From Glycomyces albidus (GTDB lineage Bacteria; Actinomycetota; Actinomycetes; Mycobacteriales; Micromonosporaceae), in the NCBI RefSeq assembly GCF_009451885.1, contig NZ_WIAO01000009.1, positions 62,001 to 126,000 of the forward strand: DNA of 64,000 bases. The letters run 5' to 3'. A program made the position numbers and the translations under genes. The notes beneath the pieces were generated by a model, which did not search any database, had not been told where the DNA came from, and was given only the letters and a program-made list of their open reading frames with translations. Of this stretch, positions 35,174 to 42,841 are shown piece by piece (position 1 is the first letter of the stretch; every line of letters starts with the position of its first letter).

Positions 35174-35554
35174 TCAGGCGCGCTCGGCCTCGGCGTCGAA
35201 CGACTCCCGCAGCCGCTTCGGCGCCACGGCACGCCAAGCCTCGGTCACCAGGTCCTCGACCTCCTCCCAGTCGACTGGATCCACGTCGAGGTAGACGCCC
35301 AGCCAGCCGCGATGGCCGACGTAGGGCGGCACGAAGTACCGGGTGCCGTCCCGCGCGACCAGCGCCTCGGCCGCACCCGCCGGCGCCGCGCACCAGAACG
35401 CGACCCGGTCGTCATGATGTCGGTCCGAGGAGATCGCGAACATCGATTTGCCTCGAATGAACCACGCCGACTCGCCGTGGCTCGGCTTCTCCGTGGCCTC
35501 GGGCATGCTCATGCACAGTCCCCGAAGCCGCTCGAACAACGCCCCACTGTCCAT
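35174..35554 (-). CDS. MmcQ/YjbR family protein
   Basis: 126 aa. MmcQ/YjbR fold: LRGLCMSMPEATEKPSHGES, WFIRGKSMFAISSDRHHDD, AFWCAAPAGAAEALVARDG, and the end GWLGVYLDVDPVDWEEVEDL. The family was linked to DNA binding by structure only; biochemical function is open. Convergent with the cupin gene. Confidence 0.85.
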   Translation of the reverse strand: MDSGALFERLRGLCMSMPEATEKPSHGESAWFIRGKSMFAISSDRHHDDRVAFWCAAPAGAAEALVARDGTRYFVPPYVGHRGWLGVYLDVDPVDWEEVEDLVTEAWRAVAPKRLRESFDAEAERA

Positions 35555-35782
35555 GATGTCGACACTAGAGGACGGCTACGACAACCGCGCTCGTCGTGCG
35601 AGCACCGCGCCGACCCGCGAACGCCCGAACGCGGAACCCGGGCCTGGCTCGACGCCATGGGCACCGGCCTCCACCCTGTCCCGATCCCGCGAACCACGAA
35701 AGCGAGACCGCGCCCGGCTTTCGGCGTCACCAGTCCAGGTGAATCCGTCGGGCCGCCCCGTCGGGCGGGGCGGCCCGCTCGC

Positions 35783-38128
35783 TCAGGCGATGTCGCCGTA
35801 AACGATGCCGCGGGCGGAGAGGTAGACGCGGCCGTAGACGTTCGGGTCGCCGGTGATGGCGGACCCTGCGAAGCCCCACTGGTGGGCGTCGTCATTGATG
35901 CGGCACCATGTGGTGCCGGCGTCGATCGAGCGGAAGATGCCCTCCTGGCCGGCGACCGTGGCCGAGATGTAGATCGCCGGGTAGCCCCTTCGCGACGCGG
36001 ACTTGCCGAAGCCGACACCGATCGCCAGGTCGACGGCGCTGAGGCGCGTCCAGGTGGTGCCGCCGTCCTTGGAGCGCCACAGGCCGGTCGCGACTTCCGC
36101 CTTGTCGCTGCGCCCGCCGAGCCAGACGTGGCCCTTGTTGCCGGGGGCGACCCGGAAGTCGTCGACGCCTTCGGCGGGCAGGCCACTGGCCCCGGTGTCG
36201 GCGAAGGTCCTGCCGGCGTCGGTGCTGCGGTAGAACCTGCCTCCGGAGTAGGCGTAGACGACGCGAGGGTCGACGCGGTCGGTCCGGACCCTGGCGCCCG
36301 CGGGGAGCCCTTGGACGGCGGTCCAGGTCGCGCCCCGGTCGGTCGTGTAGAACGGGGTCTTGTCGGTGTTGTTCGGCGACCAGACGATCACCGAGGCGTC
36401 GGCGGTGATCGCGACGGTGCCGCCGGCGCCGTTCGGGACGCCGTCGGGTCGCGACGCGTCGTGCCAGGTCTGGCCGCGGTCGGTGGAGTAGATGACGTGG
36501 CTGTTGGTGTCTCCGACATCGCCGCTGCCGACGATGACGTCCGGGTCGGAGGCGGCGTAGTCGAGGCTGGTGCCGCCCCAGCTCGCGTGGAACATGCGCT
36601 CGGACCGGCCCAGGTCGGTGTGGACGAACCCGTTGACGTCGCCCATGGCCGACACCAGGGTCCCGCCGAGGGCCGCGAGGTCGCGGACCCAGGTCATCTC
36701 GATGCCCTCGGCCCTCACCCCGACGGTGAACCGGTCGACCGGTAGCGCGACGCGTTCGCCGGCCTCGTTCTCGCCGATCAGCTCGCCCTGGGTGTCCCAC
36801 CGCGTCAGGGACTCGGTGCCCCAGATGGTCGCGCCGGTGCCCCACATGATGCGGTCGGAGTTGTGCGGGTCGATCGCCAGGCCCTCGATCATCCAGCCGT
36901 GCTTGACGGCGTAGGAGGCCCCGTTGTCGCTGCCGCGCCAGTCGAGCCACGGCGATCCCGAGCTGTCCATGACGAACCGGTCGGTGCGCACGTTCTCGCT
37001 CACCAGATCCCAGGAGAGCGACCAGGTCGCCCCGGAGTCGGTGGAGCGGAACAGAATCTCGTCAGGACCCCAGTTGTTGCAGGTGGACGCCATGAGCGTG
37101 CCGGGGTTCTGGCGGTCGACGGTGACGGCGCCGAAGCCGGGGATGGGGCGCCCCGGGTTGTACGGCGGGGTGATGTCGGTCCATTCCCCGGTCTGGGTCG
37201 CCAGCCGCTGGATCCGGCCTCCCCGGCCGGACGCGGGCCCGCCGTTGTAGGGGCCGGGGTCCCAGCTCGTGATCACGTACAGGTAGCCGTTCGTGTTGTC
37301 CACAGCGGACTGTTTGGGGATGGTGCGGTTCCCGTCGGCATTGCCGAGCGCCTCGGCCGCGCCGGGGACGGGCTGCCAGGTCGCGCCGCCGTCTTCGGAG
37401 ACGTACAGCGGGTCGGCCGGGTCGGCCACGCCCACGTAGATCTTGCCGCCGATCTGGTCGAAGTCGATCCAGAGGACGCCCTGGTTGTCGGAGAGGTACT
37501 CGTTGTCAGGGTCGACGACGAAGTCGCCGGGGTTGGGGAAGCTCTCGATTTTGGCCCAGGTGCGGCCGTAGTCGCGCGAGCGCCACAGCCCGTTGCCGCT
37601 GGGCGCGCCCAGGTAGAGCTCGCCGTTGTCGGCGGGGTTGACCACGAGGCGTTCGCCCATGCCGCGGCCGGGCATGTTGCCGCCCTGCTTGAACGGGAGT
37701 TCCGCGATGCCCCAGGTGTCGCCCTTGTCGTCGGAGTAGAGGATCGCGCCGTTGTTGGGGTCCCAGCTGATCGTGTAGGCCCCGACCGCGGCGTAGACGC
37801 GGTTCGTCTCGACCGGGTCGGTGGCCATGGAGACCACGTACTGGTAGCCCCACTCGTCGCGGGAGACCCAGTCGGTCAGCGGCTTCCAGGTCCGCGTCTC
37901 CTCCTGCCACCGGAAGGCGCCCGCGACGTCGGTGCGGGCGTAGATCAGGTTCGGTTCGGTCTCGTTGAAGACGATGCCCGGCACGAAACCGCCGCAGTTG
38001 ACCACGACGTTCTTCCAGGCGTAGGCATCGCCGCCGCGAGGGCCGGGCTTGGCGAAGGCCGGGGCCGGCAGGGCGCCGGCCGCGACCGCTGCCGCGCCGA
38101 GCGTGGCGGCGAATGTGCGTCGTCGCAT
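35783..38128 (-). CDS. Secreted GH74 xyloglucanase
   Basis: 781 aa with an N-terminal signal (MRRRTFAATLGAAAVAAGAL...AFA). Two seven-bladed propellers typical of GH74 with nine Asp-box motifs visible (SDDKGDTW, SRDYGRTW, SEDGGATW, STDSGATW, STDRGQTW, TTDRGATW, STDAGRTF, SKDGGTTW, SIDAGTTW). The opening YAWKNVVVNCGGFVPGIVFN and IYARTDVAGAFRW, carrying the first catalytic Asp region, is diagnostic. It cleaves the beta-1,4-glucan backbone of xyloglucan. Start ATG 38128 follows AAAGGAGTCACCC; longer upstream frame is noncoding. It is divergent from the GH12 gene, forming a xyloglucan-degrading pair. Confidence 0.93.
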   Translation of the reverse strand: MRRRTFAATLGAAAVAAGALPAPAFAKPGPRGGDAYAWKNVVVNCGGFVPGIVFNETEPNLIYARTDVAGAFRWQEETRTWKPLTDWVSRDEWGYQYVVSMATDPVETNRVYAAVGAYTISWDPNNGAILYSDDKGDTWGIAELPFKQGGNMPGRGMGERLVVNPADNGELYLGAPSGNGLWRSRDYGRTWAKIESFPNPGDFVVDPDNEYLSDNQGVLWIDFDQIGGKIYVGVADPADPLYVSEDGGATWQPVPGAAEALGNADGNRTIPKQSAVDNTNGYLYVITSWDPGPYNGGPASGRGGRIQRLATQTGEWTDITPPYNPGRPIPGFGAVTVDRQNPGTLMASTCNNWGPDEILFRSTDSGATWSLSWDLVSENVRTDRFVMDSSGSPWLDWRGSDNGASYAVKHGWMIEGLAIDPHNSDRIMWGTGATIWGTESLTRWDTQGELIGENEAGERVALPVDRFTVGVRAEGIEMTWVRDLAALGGTLVSAMGDVNGFVHTDLGRSERMFHASWGGTSLDYAASDPDVIVGSGDVGDTNSHVIYSTDRGQTWHDASRPDGVPNGAGGTVAITADASVIVWSPNNTDKTPFYTTDRGATWTAVQGLPAGARVRTDRVDPRVVYAYSGGRFYRSTDAGRTFADTGASGLPAEGVDDFRVAPGNKGHVWLGGRSDKAEVATGLWRSKDGGTTWTRLSAVDLAIGVGFGKSASRRGYPAIYISATVAGQEGIFRSIDAGTTWCRINDDAHQWGFAGSAITGDPNVYGRVYLSARGIVYGDIA

Positions 38129-38262
38129 GGGTGACTCCTTTGTAGAGAAAGGCTGGTGATCGGCCTGCGCGGCAGGGCGACCGCGCAGGTCTGCTTCGTC
38201 GTGCCGCGAGCGAGCGGGCGTCGGCGCATCGAGGGATGCGGATCTCTGAACTCCTGCGCAGC

Positions 38263-38292
38263 ACAGTACGCAACGACCATCATGTTTGTCAA
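38263..38292 (-). promoter_or_regulatory. Candidate promoter of the GH74 gene
   Basis: On the minus strand TTGACA (38292-38287) and TACTGT (38268-38263) are 18 bp apart, ~135 bp upstream of the GH74 start. Confidence 0.45.
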
Positions 38293-38397
38293 CCAACAGG
38301 ATTAAGTCACTGATGCCTGCGGCGTCGTGGGACTGATTTGAGCGGAATTTTCCGACACGTTCCACTTCCCGTTTGGCAAACCCAAGGAGGTAGAGGG

Positions 38398-38426
38398 TTG
38401 ACTTTGTAATGTGATTGCATTAACTT
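38398..38426 (+). promoter_or_regulatory. Candidate promoter of the GH12 gene
   Basis: TTGACT (38398-38403), 17 bp, TAACTT (38421-38426), in an unusually A+T-rich patch ~70 bp ahead of the GH12 start. The 364-bp divergent region shows no LacI-type site like those of the other glycan loci. Confidence 0.5.
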
Positions 38427-38492
38427 ATCGACAATCCTAGATTCATGAATCCCGACGGCCGAAACGAGTTCCTCGAGAAAGGCATGTCCTTC

Positions 38493-39197
38493 ATGCGACG
38501 CAGATCCATCCTCGCCGCGGCGCTGGCCGCACCGCTGGCCACCGCGGGCGCCGTCGGCGCCCTCCAGTCCCCCGCCCAAGCCGCCACCTGGTACTCGACC
38601 GACAGATGGGGGAAGTGGACCGACGGCGCGTTCACGGTCAACAACCACGTCTGGGGCAGCGGCGTCGGTGCCCAGTCCATCTGGGCGAACTCCTACTCCA
38701 ACTGGGGCGTCTGGGCCGACCATCCCAACACCGGCGGCGTCAAGTCCTACCCGCACGTCAGCTACCAGCTCGGACGCGACGTCTGGAACATGGGGAACGT
38801 CTCCGCCAACACCGACGTCACCGTGCCCACCGGCTCGAACCTCGCCTACTGCACCACCTACGACGTGTGGGGCAACGGCCACGACCACGAGATCATGATC
38901 TGGACGCAGTGGCACGGCGCCGTCGGGCCGATCGGCTCCTACGTCACCGACGTCAATCTCGGCGGTCAGAACTGGGCCCTCTACCAGGGCAGCAACGGCG
39001 CGAACGCCGTCTACAGCTTCCTGGCGCGCAACCACACCACGAACACATGGGTGGACATCACCGCGCACGCCCAGTGGCTGGTCGCCAACGGCCGCATGCC
39101 GAGGGTGACCATCGGCGAGATCGCCTTCGGCTTCGAGATCACCTCGTCGGCCGGTGGCCGCGATTTCAACTGCAACAGCTACTCACTGTGGACCTAG
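38493..39197 (+). CDS. Secreted GH12 endoglucanase/xyloglucanase
   Basis: 234 aa. Signal peptide (MRRRSILAAALAAPLATAGA...AQA), then the GH12 beta-jelly-roll: WGKWTDGAFTVNNHVWG, the nucleophile Glu133 in HEIMIWTQWHG, and the acid/base Glu215 in IAFGFEITSS. Cleaves internal beta-1,4 bonds of glucan or xyloglucan with retention. ATG 38493 lies 10 nt after GAAAGG; the in-frame ATGs at 38484 and 38445 only lengthen the pre-sequence. Its pairing with the divergent GH74 suggests xyloglucan as the target. Confidence 0.92.
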   Translation: MRRRSILAAALAAPLATAGAVGALQSPAQAATWYSTDRWGKWTDGAFTVNNHVWGSGVGAQSIWANSYSNWGVWADHPNTGGVKSYPHVSYQLGRDVWNMGNVSANTDVTVPTGSNLAYCTTYDVWGNGHDHEIMIWTQWHGAVGPIGSYVTDVNLGGQNWALYQGSNGANAVYSFLARNHTTNTWVDITAHAQWLVANGRMPRVTIGEIAFGFEITSSAGGRDFNCNSYSLWT

Positions 39198-39384
39198 CGG
39201 ATCCGTTCACCGCCGGGCCGGACCGATCGCGCCGACCCGGCGGCGTTTCCCAGGGCCGCTGGAACCACCCGTACTGCGGAGACGGCACTCTCACCGGATG
39301 GGCCGGGGTCCCGAACGGGCATCCCCGGGGCAGAGTTTGGGCCTTCGAGGGCCATATCCGCTGGCGCGCAATGATGCTCGCCCA

Positions 39385-39505
39385 GTAGGGTGGGTTCGCA
39401 CTCCCGGTGCGCAGGCTGCGGGTACTTCGTATTGGTACGTTTCATGCAGGTTCGATCCCTGCAATCCCGCTGCCGCCGAGAACTCGGGAGGGCACTTCGA
39501 TCTAC
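39385..39505 (+). ncRNA. Y-RNA-like unit 1 (T-arm only)
   Basis: Terminal stem 39398-39406 with 39485-39493 (nine positions, one mismatch), extended outward by GTAG/CTAC (39385-39388 with 39502-39505) through internal loops. After the shared 5' element CGGTGCGCAGG (39405) comes a helix pairing GGCTGCGGG with CCCGCTGCC, a small hairpin with TTCG, and a tRNA-like T arm (TGCAGG-TTCGATC-CCTGCA). There is no D arm, and the CTTGACC element of the other units is not kept. It ends at the base before unit 2. Confidence 0.6.
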
Positions 39506-39648
39506 AGTGGAGCGCCTGGTGCGCAGGTGACGGTTCCTTCGTCTACCAAACGGAAGACCCGGGTTCGAATCCCGGCCTGCTCTCTGGCAGGTAGCTCAGC
39601 GGCCCAGAGCACAGTATCCGCCGCCGACTTGACCTCGGGCGCTCCACT
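39506..39648 (+). ncRNA. Y-RNA-like unit 2 with circularly permuted tRNA mimic
   Basis: A 12-bp terminal stem (39506-39517 with 39637-39648, one G-U) closes the RNA. Next to it are the shared elements CTGGTGCGCAGG (39516) and ACTTGACCTCGGG (39627), resembling the bulged Ro-binding helix of Y RNAs, where CUUGAC is conserved. The insert reads T arm (CCGGG-TTCGAAT-CCCGG), 3' acceptor half CCTGC, a short loop, 5' acceptor half GCAGG, TA, then a D arm (GCTC...GAGC): a tRNA elbow and acceptor in permuted order with a capped acceptor end. Confidence 0.7.
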
Positions 39649-39721
39649 TTCGCTTCCCATCGTCGGCACAGGGTCGTCCCCCTTCGCACGGAGTCCAGAG
39701 CGCAGTTGGCGCCCGGACTCA

Positions 39722-39727
39722 TATAAT
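39722..39727 (+). promoter_or_regulatory. -10 element TATAAT ahead of Y-RNA units 3-4 and Ro60
   Basis: A perfect TATAAT in very G+C-rich sequence, ~40 bp before unit 3. No good -35 is present at 17 bp (39699-39704 reads AGCGCA). Probably starts the transcript(s) for units 3 and 4 and possibly Ro60. Confidence 0.6.
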
Positions 39728-39767
39728 GCGTTGCGCTGCAATGGGCTCAGTGCACTAGGATTCGAAT

Positions 39768-39851
39768 GCACCTCCCGGTGCGTCGTCCACGGATACTTCA
39801 TCTGTCGCATGGATTGATTCAACGCCGTAGACGCCTTGATCTCGGGAGTGC
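39768..39851 (+). ncRNA. Y-RNA-like unit 3 (minimal, no tRNA mimic)
   Basis: Terminal stem GCAC-(C)-TCCCG (39768-39777) with CGGGAGTGC (39843-39851), one bulge. It keeps the 5' element CGGTGCG (39776) and the 3' element CTTGATCTCGGG (39835). Inside, CGTCCACGG pairs with CCGTAGACG (one mismatch) and closes a simple loop. It would be a plain Ro-binding Y RNA of ~84 nt without a tRNA-like insert. Confidence 0.55.
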
Positions 39852-39863
39852 CATACAACCAGC

Positions 39864-40011
39864 GAGCGGAGTGCCCGGTGCGCAGGCGGCGGATACTTCG
39901 TTTCGGGTACGGGTTGTCGCAGGTTCGAGCCCTGCCGGCCGCTTCGGCGGCTGTAGCTCAGTGGTAGAGCGCCAACGTTCCGCGGCCGACTTGACCTCGG
40001 GCGCTTCGCTC
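39864..40011 (+). ncRNA. Y-RNA-like unit 4 with circularly permuted tRNA mimic
   Basis: A continuous 14-bp terminal stem, 39864-39877 with 39998-40011 (two G-U). Shared elements CGGTGCGCAGG (39876) and ACTTGACCTCGGG (39989). The insert has GTTG (anticodon-stem side), T arm GCAGG-TTCGAGC-CCTGC, acceptor CGGCCGC-TTCG-GCGGCTG (7 bp with one G-U, closed by a TTCG tetraloop), TA, D arm GCTC-AGTGGTAGA-GAGC and CAAC pairing with GTTG. So acceptor, D, T and the top of the anticodon stem are all present, permuted, with the Y stem in place of the anticodon arm. It ends 46 bp before the Ro60 start. Confidence 0.75.
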
Positions 40012-40057
40012 TCCTGGTTGTCCTGGCTCCCCGGTGTGTGATTGGAGCCCCTGCCTC

Positions 40058-41671
40058 ATGGCGAAGTTCAACAAGCCCGCGACTCGAGCGGCGGTCCACT
40101 CTCCCGTTCGGACCGAGCCCGTCGCCTCCGGGGCCACGTTCGAAGGCGGCCCGGGATTCGCTCGCGACGCGAAGTCGGAGCTGTTCCTGCTCGCTGTTGC
40201 CAACATGGTGGGCGAGCAGACCTTCTACGAGTCCGCACAAGGCCGCGACTCCCGCTTCCGCGAACTCGTTCACGAGGTCGCGGTATCAGACACGGACTGG
40301 ACCGCGCGGTTCCTCGCATGGCTGCGCACCGGCGCACACTTGCGGTCCGCGTCGCTCGTCGGAGGGCTCGAGGCCGCACGGGCGCTCGTCGCGGCCGAGA
40401 TTCCCGGCGGCCGGCAGATCGTCGCGTCCGTCCTCCAGCGCGCTGACGAGCCCGGCGAAGCCCTCGCGTACTGGACCGGCATGTACGGCCGAAAGGTCCC
40501 AAAGGCCGTCAAGCGCGGCATCGCCGACGCCGCCCTGCGTCTGTACAACGAGCGCGCCGTCCTCAAGTGGGACACCGCATCCAAAGGCTTCCGATTCGGC
40601 GATGTGCTCAATCTCGTGCACCCCGAAACGAGGACGGAATGGCAGTCGCAACTGTTCGAGTTCGTTCTCGACCGCCGCTACGGCCGTGAAAGCAGCAGCC
40701 GCGATGCCGCAGGACGGTCACTGCTTCCGATGATCGAAGCGAACGCCCGCCTACGTGCCGGCGCCGCCGAGTCACCGGAGCTGCTCCTGGACGCCGAGGT
40801 TCTGAAGGACGCCGGCTTCACGTGGGAAGACGCGCTGTCGCTCGCCGGGAACCGGGTCGAGAAGGCCCGCCTGTGGGAGGCCCTGATCCCGTCCATGGGG
40901 TACATGGCAATCCTGCGGAACCTTCGCAACTTCGATGAGGCGGGCGTGTCCGACCCCGTTGCCGCCACGGTCGCGGCGAAGCTCGCCGACGCCGCCGAGG
41001 TTGCGCGGTCGCGTCAGCTGCCCATGCGGTTCCTGTCGGCCTATCGAGCGGCGCCGTCGCTTCGGTGGTCGTACCCGCTCGAGCGCGCCCTGGACGCGAG
41101 TCTGGGCAACGTTCCCGAACTGTCGGGCCGGACGCTGATCCTCGTGGACACGTCGTCCTCGATGAACGCCGGGTTCTCACGCGATGGAACGCTTAAGCGC
41201 TGGGATGCCGCCGCCCTGTTCGGGCTTGCGCTCGGCCGCCGCTGCAAGGAGGCCGACGTGGTCTCGTTCTCCAGCTCCCAGTACTACTACAGCGACCCGC
41301 CGGGCCCGAAGACGAAGCGGTTCGAATTGACGCGCGGCGGTTCGCTCCTGGCCGATCTCGGCGAGTGGAAGGACGGCGGCTGGTTCCTCGGCGGCGGCAC
41401 CGACACCGCCGGCGCGGTGGGGAAGCAGTACGCCGGCCATGACCGCGTCGTGATCCTCACCGATGAGCAGGCGCAGCACCACGGCGGGCCGGACGTGACA
41501 GCGGCCGTGCCGAACGACCGGGCGGTGTACACGTGGAATCTCGCGGGATACGCGAAGGGCCATGCTCCTTCCGGTTCGGGCACGCGGCACACGTTCGGCG
41601 GTTTGAGCGATTCGGCGTTCGCGATGATTTCGCTGCTGGAACGCGGCAAGGACGCCGACTGGCCGTTCTAG
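40058..41671 (+). CDS. rsr: Ro60 orthologue (TROVE domain RNA-binding protein)
   Basis: 537 aa. Ring-shaped RNA chaperone that binds Y RNAs and, in studied bacteria, is tethered by them to exoribonucleases such as PNPase for structured-RNA decay. The N-terminal ~350 residues are the HEAT-like TROVE ring (AKSELFLLAVANMVGEQTFY, TARFLAWLRTGAHLRSASLV, GYMAILRNLRNFDEAGVSDP). The C-terminal vWA domain has an intact MIDAS: DTSSSMN (Asp364), GGTDTA (Thr448-Asp449) and LTDEQ. ATG 40058 (MAKFNKPATRAAV) is preceded by a small hairpin (40025-40030/40044-40049) that could hide the start region. Four Y-RNA-like units lie directly upstream. Confidence 0.95.
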   Translation: MAKFNKPATRAAVHSPVRTEPVASGATFEGGPGFARDAKSELFLLAVANMVGEQTFYESAQGRDSRFRELVHEVAVSDTDWTARFLAWLRTGAHLRSASLVGGLEAARALVAAEIPGGRQIVASVLQRADEPGEALAYWTGMYGRKVPKAVKRGIADAALRLYNERAVLKWDTASKGFRFGDVLNLVHPETRTEWQSQLFEFVLDRRYGRESSSRDAAGRSLLPMIEANARLRAGAAESPELLLDAEVLKDAGFTWEDALSLAGNRVEKARLWEALIPSMGYMAILRNLRNFDEAGVSDPVAATVAAKLADAAEVARSRQLPMRFLSAYRAAPSLRWSYPLERALDASLGNVPELSGRTLILVDTSSSMNAGFSRDGTLKRWDAAALFGLALGRRCKEADVVSFSSSQYYYSDPPGPKTKRFELTRGGSLLADLGEWKDGGWFLGGGTDTAGAVGKQYAGHDRVVILTDEQAQHHGGPDVTAAVPNDRAVYTWNLAGYAKGHAPSGSGTRHTFGGLSDSAFAMISLLERGKDADWPF

Positions 41672-41680
41672 GAGGAGGCG

Positions 41681-41719
41681 AAGGCCCGGTCCCATCGTTC
41701 ACGGTAGGGACCGGGCCTT
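41681..41719 (+). terminator. Terminator after Ro60
   Basis: Perfect 13-bp arms 41681-41693 and 41707-41719, 13-nt loop, then CCTCGTT. Confidence 0.8.
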
Positions 41720-41878
41720 CCTCGTTGGAATCGGCCCGCAGCGGAGGATCGCCTGGTTGCGGAGCAGGGCTCCTCGGACGGAAGGCGCAGGGCGCGTGAA
41801 GTACTGCGAGGTCGGCATCCGGTGCGGGGTCGTGGCGTGCGCCGAGCATCATGGGGGCTCCAACTCGAGGAGGCCGCT

Positions 41879-42739
41879 GTGACCGCACTGCTGTTGTGCG
41901 CCGACCCGCTCGCTCCCGCCCGGTCGAAACGGCCGGACCCGCACTTCGCCAGAGAAGCCGAGCACGCCGACGCCGTCGCGGTCATCGACCATGACGCCCT
42001 CGTCCGGGGCGACGCCGCCGCAGCGGTGCGACGGGTGCCGCTCGATCTGGGGCCGGCGTGGTACCGCGGCTGGATGGTCACCGCCACCCAGTACGCCGAC
42101 CTCGAAGCCGCACTCGAGGACCGCGGCTGCGTCCTCGCCACCGCCGCTGACGCCTACGCGCGCGCCCACGAGCTGCCCGGCTGGTATCCGGTCTTCGCCG
42201 AGCACACCCCCGCGAGCGTCCACACCACCGACCTCGACCGGGTCGAGGACTGGCTGGCTTGGGCCGCAATCGAACTCGGGTCGGAATCGGCAATCGTCAA
42301 GGACTTCGTGAAGTCGCGCAAGGACTTGTGGGACACCGCCTGCCATATCCCCGACCTGGCCGACGCCGTGCAGCGCTCGCGCATCGTCGCACGGTTCCTG
42401 GAAGTCCAGGGCGGGGACCTGTACGGCGGGCTCGTCGTGCGCGCCTTCGAGGACTTCACCTCGTCCGGGGGCACCGAGCAAGCCCGGGTGTGGTGGCTCG
42501 ACGGCGCGCCGGTGCAGACCACCGCCCACCCCGACACCCCGCAGGTGGCCCCCGAAACCGACCTCACCGGCATCGGGGACGCGGTGGCGGCGCTCGGGTG
42601 CCGGTTCGTCACCACCGATCTCGCCCATCGCTCCGACGGCGCCTGGCGCGTCATCGAAGTCGGCGACGGCCAGGTCAGCGACTTCCCGCAGGGGACGAAC
42701 GTCGCACCTCTGATCACAGCCCTGACGGCGGCTCGGTAA
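41879..42739 (+). CDS. ATP-grasp domain protein (DUF4343-like)
   Basis: 286 aa from GTG 41879, which follows CGAGGAGGCCGCT. ATP-grasp traits: a Lys-containing strand (SAIVKDFVKSRKDLWDTAC), a Glu-rich stretch (VRAFEDFTSS), and a C-terminal metal/ATP region (WRVIEVGDGQVSDFPQGTNV). Such proteins form an amide or similar bond from ATP, a carboxylate and a nucleophile; the subfamily has no assigned substrate and is often found near RNA-repair or defence genes. It follows Ro60 after a terminator, so a functional link is only a possibility. Confidence 0.75.
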   Translation: MTALLLCADPLAPARSKRPDPHFAREAEHADAVAVIDHDALVRGDAAAAVRRVPLDLGPAWYRGWMVTATQYADLEAALEDRGCVLATAADAYARAHELPGWYPVFAEHTPASVHTTDLDRVEDWLAWAAIELGSESAIVKDFVKSRKDLWDTACHIPDLADAVQRSRIVARFLEVQGGDLYGGLVVRAFEDFTSSGGTEQARVWWLDGAPVQTTAHPDTPQVAPETDLTGIGDAVAALGCRFVTTDLAHRSDGAWRVIEVGDGQVSDFPQGTNVAPLITALTAAR

Positions 42740-42841
42740 GCAACAGTCCATACGAAACGCGTCGGGCAAGACTGTGGCCGCGTTGGTATTCGAGGGACGA
42801 CCGCAGAACTACCTGGCCTTCGCGATGCCCACTCGGGCGGA

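Noticed and set aside
39398..40011. Ordinary tRNA genes or tRNA array before Ro60
   Set aside because: T arms precede D arms and the acceptor halves are joined by a loop, so they cannot be normal tRNAs; a Y-RNA model explains the flanking stems.
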